Part shown: positions 27,792 through 36,358 of the stretch, one piece after another
Layout: every line of letters begins with the position of its first letter
Position numbering within the stretch: the stretch's first letter is position 1
Assembly (NCBI RefSeq): GCF_036350515.1
Contig: NZ_JAZDUE010000019.1
Span: 1-64,000, forward strand
Direction: 5' to 3'
Source of the DNA: Gordonia prachuapensis
Lineage (GTDB): Bacteria > Actinomycetota > Actinomycetes > Mycobacteriales > Mycobacteriaceae
DNA length: 64,000 nt
Position numbers and translations under genes: made by a program
Notes under the pieces: generated by a model
Databases searched by the model: none
Seen by the model: only the letters and a program-made list of their open reading frames with translations
Told to the model about the DNA's origin: nothing

Positions 27792-28553
27792 CTACCGACG
27801 CTTCGGACGTCCAGGACCTCGCCGCGCATTCTTGCCGGACACCTTCCCCGCCGCTTCGCGCGCTGCACGCTTGGCCGCCGCTTTCTCCCGGGCCGATCGT
27901 TTGGGCGCCTCGTCGGTACGGCCACGCGACGACGTCGCCTTGCGGCCGCGCACGATGCCGATGAACTCGTCAGCGAGGTCGGTGGTCGGTTGCGGCCACA
28001 GGAGCCCCACGGTGGAGGTCGGGGCGTCGATCACCGGACGGTGCACCAGATCCTTGCGGTGGTGCAGACGCGCCAACGATTGCGGGACCAGCAGCACACC
28101 CATCCCGGCGGCGACGAGTTCGATGGCGTCGCCAGTGGTCTCGGGTCGATGCGACACCGCCGAACCCGGGCGCTGAGTCACCGTCAACGGCTCGTCCAGC
28201 GGCCACAGCAGCTGTTCGTCGGCGAGGTCGGCCAGCGTCATCTCGTCGCCTGCGGTCAACACGTGGTCTTTCGGCACCACCACGACGGTGGTCTCCTCGT
28301 ACAGCTCGATGCTGTGATGCGCACCCGCGTCACCGTGACGCAGCGCATCGGGCAGGCGGGTGATCGCCATCTGCACGCGCCCCTGCCCGATGGCCTCGGC
28401 ACAGTCCGCGACGTCGAGGGCGACGAGGTCCAGCGGCACATCGGGACGTCGTTGCTCCCAGATCCGCACCCACTTGCCCGGCGTGACCCCCGGGACAAAC
28501 GCCAGCCGGAACGCCGGGGCATCGTCGCTGGTGGTCGCGTCGGGTGTGGTCAC
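27792..28553 (-). CDS. LysR-type substrate-binding domain protein lacking the HTH, with basic AT-hook-like tail
   Basis: A 253-residue protein. Residues about 14-205 form a LysR-type effector domain (FRLAFVPGVTPGKW, TTVVVVPKDHVL, LVAAGMGVLLVPQSLARL), but the usual N-terminal winged helix-turn-helix is absent. The last 45 residues are Arg/Lys/Ala-rich and end in RRGPGRPKRR, which contains the GRP core of an AT-hook, so DNA binding may have moved to the C-terminus. The start is GTG 28553, only 6 nt behind TAGCCT, a leaderless arrangement. It is divergent from DUF5997 with 32 bp between starts. I recall this pair being conserved in related genomes. The ligand is unknown. Confidence 0.8.
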   Translation of the reverse strand: MTTPDATTSDDAPAFRLAFVPGVTPGKWVRIWEQRRPDVPLDLVALDVADCAEAIGQGRVQMAITRLPDALRHGDAGAHHSIELYEETTVVVVPKDHVLTAGDEMTLADLADEQLLWPLDEPLTVTQRPGSAVSHRPETTGDAIELVAAGMGVLLVPQSLARLHHRKDLVHRPVIDAPTSTVGLLWPQPTTDLADEFIGIVRGRKATSSRGRTDEAPKRSAREKAAAKRAAREAAGKVSGKNARRGPGRPKRR

Positions 28554-28585
28554 GACCAGAGGCTACCGCGCGATATCCTCGGCCG
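28554..28585. promoter_or_regulatory. Divergent leaderless promoters for the LysR-like and DUF5997 genes
   Basis: Within 32 bp there are two -10 boxes of the TANNNT type. TATCCT on the plus strand (28574-28579) lies 6 nt before ATG 28586. TAGCCT on the minus strand (28565-28560) lies 6 nt before GTG 28553. Both place the transcription start at or next to the start codon. The promoters overlap face to face, so the two transcripts probably compete. Confidence 0.6.
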
Positions 28586-28990
28586 ATGAGCTCGCAATCG
28601 ATGAAGCCGGCCACCGCCGCCAAGAAGCTGGACGTGTACCTGCCGGCGACCCCGGCCGAGTTCCGCGAGCGCCCCATCACCCGAGCCGAACTCGCGGACC
28701 TGCAGGCCGACCCGCCGGAATGGCTCCGCACGCTGCGCACCGACGGCCCGCATCCGAAGAACCTGGTCGCCGCCAAACTCGGCATCTCCAACTCCGGCCT
28801 GGTCCGCGGCGGGATCACCGAAGCGCTCACCACGGCGCAAATCGATGAGCTCCTCGCCGAGATGCCGGACTGGTTGGCGGCCGAGCGCGCCACCCAGCTC
28901 GAGGTGCGGCGCGAAGATCGCCGCATCAAATCTCTGCACGCCGACAAGCGTCGGTCGCGGGAGGAGGGCGACGCCGAGCCCGACGCCTGA
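28586..28990 (+). CDS. DUF5997 family protein
   Basis: This 134-residue basic protein (segments KLDVYLPATPAEFRERPITR and DLQADPPEWLRTLRTDGPHP) matches the actinobacterial DUF5997 family as I recall it. Its function is unknown. The middle (NLVAAKLGISNSGLVRGGI) reads like a helix-turn-helix: AAKLGIS as first helix, then a turn and a second helix. It could therefore be a small DNA-binding protein, which would fit its pairing with the HTH-less LysR-like gene. The start is ATG 28586, directly behind TATCCT. A strong hairpin follows at 29047. Confidence 0.75.
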   Translation: MSSQSMKPATAAKKLDVYLPATPAEFRERPITRAELADLQADPPEWLRTLRTDGPHPKNLVAAKLGISNSGLVRGGITEALTTAQIDELLAEMPDWLAAERATQLEVRREDRRIKSLHADKRRSREEGDAEPDA

Positions 28991-29046
28991 CACGTCGGCA
29001 GCCCCAATCCGCGGATAGCTAATCGTCGATCAAGTATCGTTGAGGT

Positions 29047-29087
29047 GCGCCCCGTCAGACCACCCCCCGACTGGTCTGGCGGGGCGC
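29047..29087 (+). terminator. Strong hairpin, probable terminator after the DUF5997 gene
   Basis: GCGCCCCGTCAGACCA is followed by a 9-nt C-rich loop and the near-perfect complement TGGTCTGGCGGGGCGC, a 16-bp stem with one G-U pair. It lies 57 bp after the DUF5997 stop and is followed only by TTC. It is thus a GC-rich terminator without a long U-tract, as is common in this group. Confidence 0.7.
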
Positions 29088-29215
29088 TTCAGGTGTCACG
29101 TTCTTCAGCTCGAATCGGCGTGCCGCTAGGGCGGGACGGGTCGGCCAACTCCATCCAGGGCGGCGCGCTGGTCGCGGGAGATCGGTGGTTCGACTATTCC
29201 GGGCAACTAAAGCGT

Positions 29216-29604
29216 CTACTGGTACATGGCGGCGCCAGCGATCGGGTACTCGCTGAGCACCGCGTCTCCAGGACGATGGTCACGTCGGCCGGCTCGAACA
29301 CCTCGATCTCAAGCGAAGGGTATCGGTCGCGGCGCGGCCGCTCGCATCCCGGCGGGCGGCAATCGTCGATGGGCTCAATCTCATAGGACGCCGCTGTCCG
29401 TGAGTGCGGCGAAGTCGTCGTCGGTGAGTGCGGCACAGATGTCCTGGCCGGGAAGCGTTGTCGTACTGTCCCCTGCGTTTCGACCGGCACAGACCATGCC
29501 GTCGGCGTGCCGTTCGACTAGGACGCGTCGTCGATGGAGTTGTCCTTAAGCGCATCGACGGTCAGCGCGATCAGCGCCGCCACAGCTGCCACCGGCCCTG
29601 AGTC
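29216..29604 (-). pseudogene. Decayed DUF3558 lipoprotein gene
   Basis: Read on the minus strand in changing frames, this stretch reproduces parts of the DUF3558 lipoproteins at 37249 and 37874. The parts are a QDICAAL-type motif after a signal-like start, then EIEPIDDCRPPGC, then YPSLEIEVFEPADVTIVLE, then SEYPIAGAAMYQ ending in TAG at 29216-29218. At least two frameshifts are needed, and the stop removes the last third of the domain. The upstream limit is approximate. It is a dead third copy of the family. Confidence 0.7.
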
Positions 29605-29754
29605 ACGGCCGACACCACGAGGCGCACTCCCACAGCACTTCGCCCTCTGCTGGTCATAAGCTTCGGTCGCCGTCTCGACGACTCGCTTCACCCTCGAATG
29701 CGGTGTCGACGTGAACGGCCAATCGACGGATTAACCCCGCTTTGTGAAGGAAGC

Positions 29755-29776
29755 CCGAGCACGTCTTCAGGCTCGG
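29755..29776 (-). terminator. Possible hairpin terminator overlapping the end of the small ORF
   Basis: CCGAGC, a 10-nt loop and GCTCGG form a perfect 6-bp stem. An alternative outer pairing GCCCGA/TCGGGC lies a few bases out. On the minus strand it is followed by a pyrimidine-rich run (CTTCCTTC), as expected downstream of the 29767-29895 frame. Confidence 0.4.
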
Positions 29777-29895
29777 TCGGGCAATAGCGTCCGCCTTCTC
29801 GCGAGCGACTCCGATTTGGTCGTTACAAACTCGAGGAAGGTCTTCAGCGCGTCGATCGCCTTCTTCAGTTCGTCGATCAGATCGCGGACCTTCAT
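29767..29895 (-). CDS. Small 42-residue predicted coiled-coil protein (uncertain)
   Basis: ATG 29895 opens a 42-residue frame starting MKVRDLIDELKKAIDALKTF, an amphipathic helix with heptad-like spacing, and ending in a basic tail. I do not recognise a family. Its TGA lies within a hairpin with the look of a terminator (29755-29776), which argues for a real transcribed gene or the end of one. No good ribosome site precedes the ATG. It may instead be the remnant of a longer gene, since the area also holds a decayed DUF3558 gene. Confidence 0.35.
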   Translation of the reverse strand: MKVRDLIDELKKAIDALKTFLEFVTTKSESLARRRTLLPDRA

Positions 29896-30023
29896 CTCTG
29901 CTTACGTGCCCCTAGGGGCAACCGTGCGCACTAAAGCCTGGAGCAGACAATCCTACCTCAGCATTTTCAGCGTGATCTGCGTCTCAGGACACAGTCCTCA
30001 CCGCACTCAGGTTGACAACGCGC

Positions 30024-30029
30024 TAGGAT
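30024..30029 (+). promoter_or_regulatory. Candidate leaderless -10 box for the STAND gene
   Basis: TAGGAT lies 6 nt upstream of ATG 30036, the same spacing as at 28574, 45848, 54665 and 61023. A TTGACA at 30012-30017 is only 6 bp from it and cannot be its -35 element. Confidence 0.45.
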
Positions 30030-30035
30030 CAGCGA

Positions 30036-33000
30036 ATGACGCGCCAGCAACCCGAGGGAGGTCCATTAGCCGTCCTTCTGGTGCATGGATTTAAATCTAG
30101 CCCAGCTACGTGGGACCGTACCGTCGAATTGCTGAACGATGATCCGCTAATATCGCATATCGAGCTAATACTAATTGGTTACCCGACGCGACTAGGCAGC
30201 CTGAATCCCGCCAAAGTCATTCCCAGCCTCGAATCTATCACGGACCTTTTGGATTCGTATATAAGAGATCGCGTGGGCGAATCCCGTCCCTTTATTCTGG
30301 TAACCCATAGCCACGGCGGCCTAGTTGCGCAAAACTATATCGCCGAGAAGCTAAGAAAGGGGCGAGCAGCCGAACTTAGATACCTGCTCCGTGTAGTAAT
30401 GTTCGCTTGCCCCAACTCCGGCTCAGACACGCTCCTGGGGATTCGTCGAATACTCTTCCCGGGAAATGTTCAGGAAAAACGGCTTCGCCCTCTCAACGAA
30501 ATGATCGAGAGGATGCGGACGGACGTGCTTGAGCGCGCCGTTTACGCAACCTCCGAAACGGACTCAAGTTGCCCAGTCCACATATCTGCATACTACGGGC
30601 TTCGCGACAAAATCGTCAAACCAGCATCAGCGCGAGGACTGTTCCCAAATGTTACCGCAATCGATGCCAACCACCGATCAATAATAAAGCCTGAGACATC
30701 AAATGATCTGCAGTATACGCATCTCACTAGAGAGATTGAGCAGGCGCTGACTCATAACAAGTCAATCGCATCAAGATCGACCAATGTCGGTACTCATGCA
30801 TCTCGCAGTGCGATTAGTGAGCAGGCGATTCGATTGGCATCAACGGTTTCGCCAAGAGTAGTCGACCAAGTCCCAGGATCAATTCCAGAAATCTTCGGTC
30901 GCCAAAATGAACTCCGTAGAATCACCGCGTGCCTATCGGAAAAGTCGTTGTCTGCAAAGTCTCGCAGAGTCTTGATTTGCGGCGTTGCAGGTATTGGAAA
31001 GACCCTCCTTTCAACACACGCAGCAAAATTAACAAGAGATAGATTCGCAGGAGGTAATCTTAGAGCAGGGTTATATCGTTCGCCTGACTTCGACGGCGCC
31101 CTAGGGGCCGCCTTAGGCGGTTTTCTGGAGGCCCTCGGAGTGCCACCAGAACGTGTTCCGCTGAATCCGCGAAGCCGAGAGGAGGCATTCTACGAGATAT
31201 TAAGCCATCAACCGACACTCGTCGTCCTGGATGATATCGTAGATCCTAGCCGCCTTAGCCGATTAAGAATCCCGACAGGTTCGGCTTTAATTGCAACGTC
31301 GCGATCCTCCGAGACGACTGAAGGATTCGACGAAGTCATCCATCTCGGTCCACTAGATAGTGCCGCCTCAGAGGATCTGCTGAGAAGCCGACTCTCCCCA
31401 TCTGAAACAGTTAGTTCAGAGCGTGTTCGCAAAATGGTGACTGGTGCCGAAAACCACCCGCTAGCACTCACTCTCACCGCTCGAGACCTCGTACGCCCGC
31501 GCGATAGTGACCATATGAACGAGAGGATGCTCAGTACTGAGCACCACTCGATGCAGAACGGGCCGCGCGTCGAGGCTGTACTGAGTAGCGCATACGAAGC
31601 GCTTGGGCGCGATGCAAGAGAAATACTGAAACGGTTGGCCTTGGCGCCGTTCAAAGACATACGGCCCTGGATTATCGACACGTTATCGTGGGACCTGCAG
31701 GCCAGTGCTCGCGAAGTACTTGACGAGCTCTTGAAGTCTTCGTTGCTCACCGCGATTGAAGACGGACTATTCGAGATGCATTCGCTCGTAGGCGACCTGG
31801 CGCGATCAAAAGCGGTAAGTGAACACTCGCCCACCGAATTGTCCGAGACCACCAAGCGAGTATATCTCGAGTTCTCCGTACGAATTGTTGACGCTCGACG
31901 GAAAATCGAACCTGAAAGGCCACCTGTTGGCGGCGCAGCATCTGCGCACCTACCCCTCCCGATGCCAGAAGAGCAGCGAGAAGCGGAAATTTGGCTGCAG
32001 AGTGAGAAGGCGAATATCGTCCGGCTTATGACCTCTGCTGCGAGACGCGATTTCGCCCGACCCTTAATAAATCTTGCACACAGCATACCGACATGCTTCA
32101 TCATTCGCGGTACGTGGAGCGATTCTCTCCCCGGAGTTCTTGCTGCTGCAGGCGCTGCCAAGGAAATCTCCGACAGCTCGGCCGAGGGGTATTGCATGCA
32201 ATCGTTAGCCAATATCGTAAGGACCAACGGTTGGGACTCTGGACGAGAAGCAATTGAATCCAGTCTTCAATGTTTCCTGAAGGCCAAAGATATCGAAGGC
32301 GAGGCCTACATCAGAAACGACTTGGGTCTAGTCATGATGTACGACCGGGAGTGGCAGCCCGCTCTAGACATGCTCGTGGAGAGCGAGAACATTCTCCGAA
32401 AGATCGGCAATGTTCACCTCTCGCTCAATCCTCTTCGCAATCGAGGTATCACGTACATGGAGATGGGGAACCGATCAAAGGCTATTGAACTACTCGAAAG
32501 AGCTTGCGAGGGATTTCGAGATCGCCGTGACTATCGATGGCTCGGTTTCACTCTCTCCGATCTTGGTAGGGCTCGATATCTGGATCTAGGTCCGAAGCAA
32601 GCCGTTCATGACTTCGAAGAAGCGATCTCTAGCCTTAGAAGCGTTGGAGACGATCGTTGGGCAGCTGTTACGGCAATCCGCTATGGCCAGTGTTTGCGAG
32701 TTGCAGGCGAGCCCGACAAGGCGCGAGATATACTATTGGCCTGCACCAAAGAGCTGCAAGAGGCAATCGGTGATCCTGTTTGGGGCGCCCGGGCATTGGT
32801 GCAGCTGTCCTTGGTGAACGGTTTGGTGGATAGGAAGGACGCAGCTGTACGAGCGTTGGACGCTCCCATGCAGACGTTCCGAAGCATCGACGCGAAGTCA
32901 GACCAATGCGAAGTAGCGGTAGCTCGCTACAGGATTCAACTAGCACTAGGCGATCTGGAAGGCGCGCGACTCTCCTTCGAGGAGGCAATCGAGATAGCCG

Positions 33001-33068
33001 CGTCCTTTGGAAAAGACGTTGAATACGTAGTCAGCATATCGGAGGATGATCACCCTGATGTTCGTTGA
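30036..33068 (+). CDS. STAND-type NLR-like protein: alpha/beta-hydrolase effector - NB-ARC NTPase - TPR sensor
   Basis: 1010 residues in three parts. Residues 1-240 are a serine hydrolase: HGF near 17 (oxyanion region), nucleophile Ser92 in THSHGG, Asp191 in YGLRDKIV and His213 in ANHRS as the likely triad. Residues 285-590 are an NB-ARC module: FGRQNELRRI entry, Walker A GVAGIGKT (316-323), Walker B TLVVLDDI (394-401), SRS sensor (422-424), GLPL-like HPLAL (474-478), winged helix, and MHS (581-583) in place of MHD. Residues 640-1010 are helical TPR-like repeats (e.g. ELLERACEGFRDRRDYRWLG). STAND proteins with TPR sensors oligomerise on ligand and activate a fused effector. Several are antiphage. 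Here the effector would cleave a lipid or other ester. The gene overlaps a GT2 gene and is A/T-richer than the host, suggesting acquisition. It is not an AfsR-type regulator: no SARP or HTH is present. Confidence 0.9.
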   Translation: MTRQQPEGGPLAVLLVHGFKSSPATWDRTVELLNDDPLISHIELILIGYPTRLGSLNPAKVIPSLESITDLLDSYIRDRVGESRPFILVTHSHGGLVAQNYIAEKLRKGRAAELRYLLRVVMFACPNSGSDTLLGIRRILFPGNVQEKRLRPLNEMIERMRTDVLERAVYATSETDSSCPVHISAYYGLRDKIVKPASARGLFPNVTAIDANHRSIIKPETSNDLQYTHLTREIEQALTHNKSIASRSTNVGTHASRSAISEQAIRLASTVSPRVVDQVPGSIPEIFGRQNELRRITACLSEKSLSAKSRRVLICGVAGIGKTLLSTHAAKLTRDRFAGGNLRAGLYRSPDFDGALGAALGGFLEALGVPPERVPLNPRSREEAFYEILSHQPTLVVLDDIVDPSRLSRLRIPTGSALIATSRSSETTEGFDEVIHLGPLDSAASEDLLRSRLSPSETVSSERVRKMVTGAENHPLALTLTARDLVRPRDSDHMNERMLSTEHHSMQNGPRVEAVLSSAYEALGRDAREILKRLALAPFKDIRPWIIDTLSWDLQASAREVLDELLKSSLLTAIEDGLFEMHSLVGDLARSKAVSEHSPTELSETTKRVYLEFSVRIVDARRKIEPERPPVGGAASAHLPLPMPEEQREAEIWLQSEKANIVRLMTSAARRDFARPLINLAHSIPTCFIIRGTWSDSLPGVLAAAGAAKEISDSSAEGYCMQSLANIVRTNGWDSGREAIESSLQCFLKAKDIEGEAYIRNDLGLVMMYDREWQPALDMLVESENILRKIGNVHLSLNPLRNRGITYMEMGNRSKAIELLERACEGFRDRRDYRWLGFTLSDLGRARYLDLGPKQAVHDFEEAISSLRSVGDDRWAAVTAIRYGQCLRVAGEPDKARDILLACTKELQEAIGDPVWGARALVQLSLVNGLVDRKDAAVRALDAPMQTFRSIDAKSDQCEVAVARYRIQLALGDLEGARLSFEEAIEIAASFGKDVEYVVSISEDDHPDVR

Positions 33069-33870
33069 ATCGATGGATTCTACCGTGGCGGTAATCGTCT
33101 GCTCATTCGGAATGAAAACCCTCACAGATTCGGTAGTCAAACAGTTACATGCGGAGTCAACAGGGGTCGCAATTGTAATTGTCGACAATGGCGACGACTT
33201 TCCGGAAAACGCTTCCTATCCCTCCTCGGTTCATGTCTTGCGTCCCGGCGTCAATCTCGGCTGGGCAGCCGGTTCGAATCTTGGTATCGAGTTCTGCCTC
33301 ACCCGGTTGGGCGTGGATTCAGTTGTACTTCTTAACAATGACGTTGAACTCTCCCAGCGATTCCTGACTGGACTCCAGGCAGCTGCACGATCGAGCGGCG
33401 CATGGATTGTTGCGCCATGTTATGACCACAATTGGCCGCACCAGCGCTTTGACTTCTGTGGATCGCCCAGCGATTTCAAAGCCAAAGATTTGGAGCATGA
33501 AGTACCGTTCGTCGACGGAACCTGCCTATGGGCGTCAAGCAAAGCACTCAGACTGGCTGGTCCGCTGGACACCGACCATTGGCCACAGTGGAACTGGGGG
33601 TGCGACAAGGATCTCTGTATGCGCGTTCGGAATCTCGGCGGCAAGGTGGTCGTGACCGAGCGTGCGTATCTATCGCATTATGCAAGAGCGACCGCTTCAG
33701 GAATCGCAGGTTTCAGTGAACAAGAAGCTGAGTTGGAGAATGATCTTGGAATGGCGAAGAAATGGGGGCCTGATTGGGAAGAGTCGCTCTACAGCGGGTT
33801 TCCCGAGCTATCACGGCGAGGAATTGTGCAATTGAAACTAAGGGATTCCGAATCAGTTCGCGGCGAATAG
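33058..33870 (+). CDS. GT2-family glycosyltransferase overlapping the STAND gene
   Basis: About 270 residues with a GT-A fold: STVAVIVCSFG at the N-terminus, VDNGDDF, GVNLGWAAGSNLGI, the nucleotide-metal motif LLNNDVEL, and FVDGTCLWASSKAL / WGCDKDLCMRVRNLGG toward the C-terminus. This is the rhamnosyltransferase-like branch of GT2. ATG 33058 lies 12 nt behind GGAGG; ATG 33046 and ATG 33073 are alternatives. The start lies inside the STAND gene's end, so the two are translationally coupled. The role is unclear. It could glycosylate a surface or lipid target linked to the STAND system, or be a passenger of the same acquired island. Confidence 0.85.
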   Translation: MFVESMDSTVAVIVCSFGMKTLTDSVVKQLHAESTGVAIVIVDNGDDFPENASYPSSVHVLRPGVNLGWAAGSNLGIEFCLTRLGVDSVVLLNNDVELSQRFLTGLQAAARSSGAWIVAPCYDHNWPHQRFDFCGSPSDFKAKDLEHEVPFVDGTCLWASSKALRLAGPLDTDHWPQWNWGCDKDLCMRVRNLGGKVVVTERAYLSHYARATASGIAGFSEQEAELENDLGMAKKWGPDWEESLYSGFPELSRRGIVQLKLRDSESVRGE

Positions 33871-33871
33871 G

Positions 33872-33890
33872 CCAATTTCAAGAAAATTGG
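33872..33890 (+). terminator. Weak hairpin after the GT2 gene
   Basis: CCAATTT, a 5-nt loop and AAATTGG form a 7-bp A/T-rich stem beginning 2 bp after the GT2 stop. It has no following T-run, so termination is only possible, not shown. Confidence 0.3.
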
Positions 33891-34064
33891 AAATGACTTG
33901 GGTAGAGCCGACCGTATTGGCCCCGCGTGACAATCATCGTGTCACCACGGCTACTTGACGATGAGTGCTGACTAAGCTTCTCGCGAAACTGCTGTCACAG
34001 CTTATCGCCGCCAGGTCGTAGCCGTCGGCGCCATCGTGCTCCGCGGAACGCCGAGCCATTCGTG

Positions 34065-35162
34065 TCAGTATCTGTAGCGACCACCGCCAGTGGTCACCGC
34101 AGCAGTGCTCCTTGCGACCACGAATGCTTCGTCCCCATCCGGCAGAAACTCGATGCGCAACACACTGCCGGGTCCGTCGACCACGACAGTCCCGCACAAC
34201 GCCCGCCCCGGCGGCAAGATGCGAATCACCACGGAACCCTCGGTGGTGCTGTTCAATTCGTCGGCGATGCGCGACAGCACGGAGGTGCGCGCGTGTTCGT
34301 CGGCGTCGTCGAGGGCGTGTCCGTCGACCATGATCACCTCCACGCCACGGGCGCGGGCACGGGACGCGGCCGCCGCGACCTCCGGGGTGCCGGCGAGGAT
34401 CGGCGCACGCAACGAATCCCGTATCTGCGCTTCCAGATTGCGGCACCGCTCCCGTTCGGCCGCGGTCAGCGGTTCTTCCTCGGCGATCCGCTGCAGCAGC
34501 GGGGTGACTTCTGCGTTCAGTTCGCGCAGCCGCTGGTCGCGTTCGGCCACCGCCCCGACCGCTGCGGCGCGGGCGGCGTTCTGCTCGACGGCACGTCGTC
34601 GCAGCTCGTAGATGTTGCGGGCCGCCGGCCGGATGGTCGCGGCGAACAGAGTCGCCATGAGCAGCGGCCCCAGGTTCACCACACCGGACGCGAAACCTTC
34701 TAGCGGCCCGCGATCGGCCGAGATGGTCCACAGGATCGACGCGGCAATCAGGCCGGCCATCGTCAGCCACGCCGCGCCGACCCGCCCACGCACACACAGC
34801 CAGGTGCAGAGCATGGTGACCCCGCCGAACATCCACAGCTGATCCGGCGAACTGTTCGGCACCGGAAGCGCGTGGAAGCAGGCGTACGCCGCGGGCGTCG
34901 TCGTGACGACCACGGCGACCGCGAACGGCGCGGGCAGCGGGTCCTGCCGGACCGCGAGGATGGCCACCGCCCCCAACGCGAGCAGCACCAGGAGCACGGC
35001 GCCCGGCCACAGCGCGGACAAGTCGCCCGCCGACGTCGCGAACATCGTTGCCTCCGCGGCGATGAACAGCGCCGCGATACCCCAGGCCGCGCGGGTGTTC
35101 ATCCCCAGCAGTGAGCGGATGTCGCCGGTCTCCTGGTTCAGCCGGAAGTCGAGCACACTCAC
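34065..35162 (-). CDS. Membrane protein partner of a two-component system, unknown family
   Basis: About 365 residues. Roughly six hydrophobic helices (residues 25-180) are followed by a long charged helical segment (RRRAVEQNAARAAAVGAVAE onward) and a C-terminal globular part ending in GRYRY. The C-terminal half (LTAAERERCRNLEAQIRD, ARARGVEVIMVDG) is clearly homologous to the partial gene at the window's right end. No kinase boxes are present. GTG 35162 overlaps the kinase TGA as GTGA, so it is the last gene of the regulator-kinase-partner operon. It may sense a signal or bind the kinase. I cannot assign a known domain. Confidence 0.7.
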   Translation of the reverse strand: MSVLDFRLNQETGDIRSLLGMNTRAAWGIAALFIAAEATMFATSAGDLSALWPGAVLLVLLALGAVAILAVRQDPLPAPFAVAVVVTTTPAAYACFHALPVPNSSPDQLWMFGGVTMLCTWLCVRGRVGAAWLTMAGLIAASILWTISADRGPLEGFASGVVNLGPLLMATLFAATIRPAARNIYELRRRAVEQNAARAAAVGAVAERDQRLRELNAEVTPLLQRIAEEEPLTAAERERCRNLEAQIRDSLRAPILAGTPEVAAAASRARARGVEVIMVDGHALDDADEHARTSVLSRIADELNSTTEGSVVIRILPPGRALCGTVVVDGPGSVLRIEFLPDGDEAFVVARSTAAVTTGGGRYRY

Positions 35163-36358
35163 CGGATGTTCTCCCATCGCAGGTCCACGCGGGTCCCGGC
35201 GTCCGGGGCCGACACCACCTCGGCCGACCCGCCGGGCAGCGAGCGGACCCGCGCCAGGATGCTCACCGCCAGCCCGAGACGGTGCGGCGGGATGCCGGTG
35301 GGGTCGAAACCGACACCGTCGTCGACCACGGTGACACCGATGGCGTCAGCGGTGATGTGCAGTGCCACCGCACGGTCGGCGTCGTCGCCGGCGTGGATGA
35401 TGCTGTTGCGCAGTGCCTCCGCGGCTGCGGATTCGAGAACGTCGACGACGTCGACGGGAGCTCGCAGCGAGTCCGCGTCGTCGTCGATGCGGGTGTTGAT
35501 CTGCTGGCTGACATCGACGGCCAGGACGGCCGCGCGCAACCGGGTGCGGATGGCGCCGGCGGCCAGGGTGGTGACTTCCTCGGGCGGCGAGTTCAGCTTG
35601 TCCATGGTGATGGTCGCCTGCCGCCGAACCGAATCCGTGTTGCCCTGTTTCGCGGCGGCGAGCAGTGTCGAGATGACCCAGTCGTGCATCAGGCCGTCGA
35701 CGTGACTGCGCTGGCTGCGTCGGGCATCGGCCTCGGCGGCAGCAGCGGCGCCCGCGTAGGCTTCGGCACGGGTTTCGTCGAGCACCCGCCCTGTCCGCAG
35801 CGCCATCAACGCCGCGCAGGTGTACGGCAGGATGAACGCAAACGCGAACAGGACGTTGGCCGTGAGGTTCGCGGGGTAGTCGTCGGGACGGCCGAGTGCG
35901 TTGGCCAGCTGTGCCGGAATGATCGCCGCGGTCATCAGGGTCAGCGTCCACCGGGGTGGCAGGGTGATTGCTGCGGCGAGTCCCGCGAGTCCGGGGATGA
36001 CGGAGAACCACAGTTGGTCGTCGACGGTTCCGCCGTTCCATGCCGGGAACCAGCTGATGCCGACGATGATGAAGACGACTGCACATGTGCGCGAGGCGGT
36101 TTGCGCGAGGCTGCGTCTGCGGGTGATGGCGGCGATCAGCAGCACCGCCGGGGGCGCGAAGATGGCAAGCGGCGCCAGTAGATTCCACCACGCCGCCGTG
36201 ATCGAGAATTGTGCTGCGATCTGTGGGCCCAGGATCGCCAGGTAGGCGAAGTAGCCGGCGCCGACGAAGATCGAGAACAGCCGCTCGATTCGTATTGCCG
36301 CGCTTTGCTCTTCGATGCGGGTCAGCGGTTTCGTCGTCGGCGGGGAAAGGGCAACCAT
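35159..36358 (-). CDS. Sensor histidine kinase, NarL/DesK-like type
   Basis: About 399 residues: several transmembrane segments (residues 25-190), a dimerisation helix with the phospho-acceptor-like histidine in GLMHDWVISTLL, and a C-terminal HATPase (N-box EALRNSIIHA, G1 DDGVGFDPTG, G2 RLGLAVSILARV). ATG 36358 follows GGAGG and overlaps the regulator gene by 37 bp. The upstream in-frame extension to 36595 is antisense-like. It should phosphorylate the regulator encoded immediately upstream. The signal is unknown. The membrane partner encoded downstream may contribute. Confidence 0.85.
   Translation of the reverse strand: MVALSPPTTKPLTRIEEQSAAIRIERLFSIFVGAGYFAYLAILGPQIAAQFSITAAWWNLLAPLAIFAPPAVLLIAAITRRRSLAQTASRTCAVVFIIVGISWFPAWNGGTVDDQLWFSVIPGLAGLAAAITLPPRWTLTLMTAAIIPAQLANALGRPDDYPANLTANVLFAFAFILPYTCAALMALRTGRVLDETRAEAYAGAAAAAEADARRSQRSHVDGLMHDWVISTLLAAAKQGNTDSVRRQATITMDKLNSPPEEVTTLAAGAIRTRLRAAVLAVDVSQQINTRIDDDADSLRAPVDVVDVLESAAAEALRNSIIHAGDDADRAVALHITADAIGVTVVDDGVGFDPTGIPPHRLGLAVSILARVRSLPGGSAEVVSAPDAGTRVDLRWENIR

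Noticed and set aside
30012..30017. TTGACA as -35 box of the STAND gene
   Set aside because: It is only 6 bp from TAGGAT, far short of the needed 16-18 bp spacing.
30036..33068. STAND gene read as a SARP/AfsR-type transcription regulator
   Set aside because: NB-ARC-TPR in actinobacteria often belongs to AfsR-like regulators, but the N-terminus here is a hydrolase and no HTH or SARP domain is present.
33260..33290. GGTTCGAATC resembling a tRNA T-arm
   Set aside because: It is an internal part of the GT2 gene (GSNLG codons) and no cloverleaf can be built around it.
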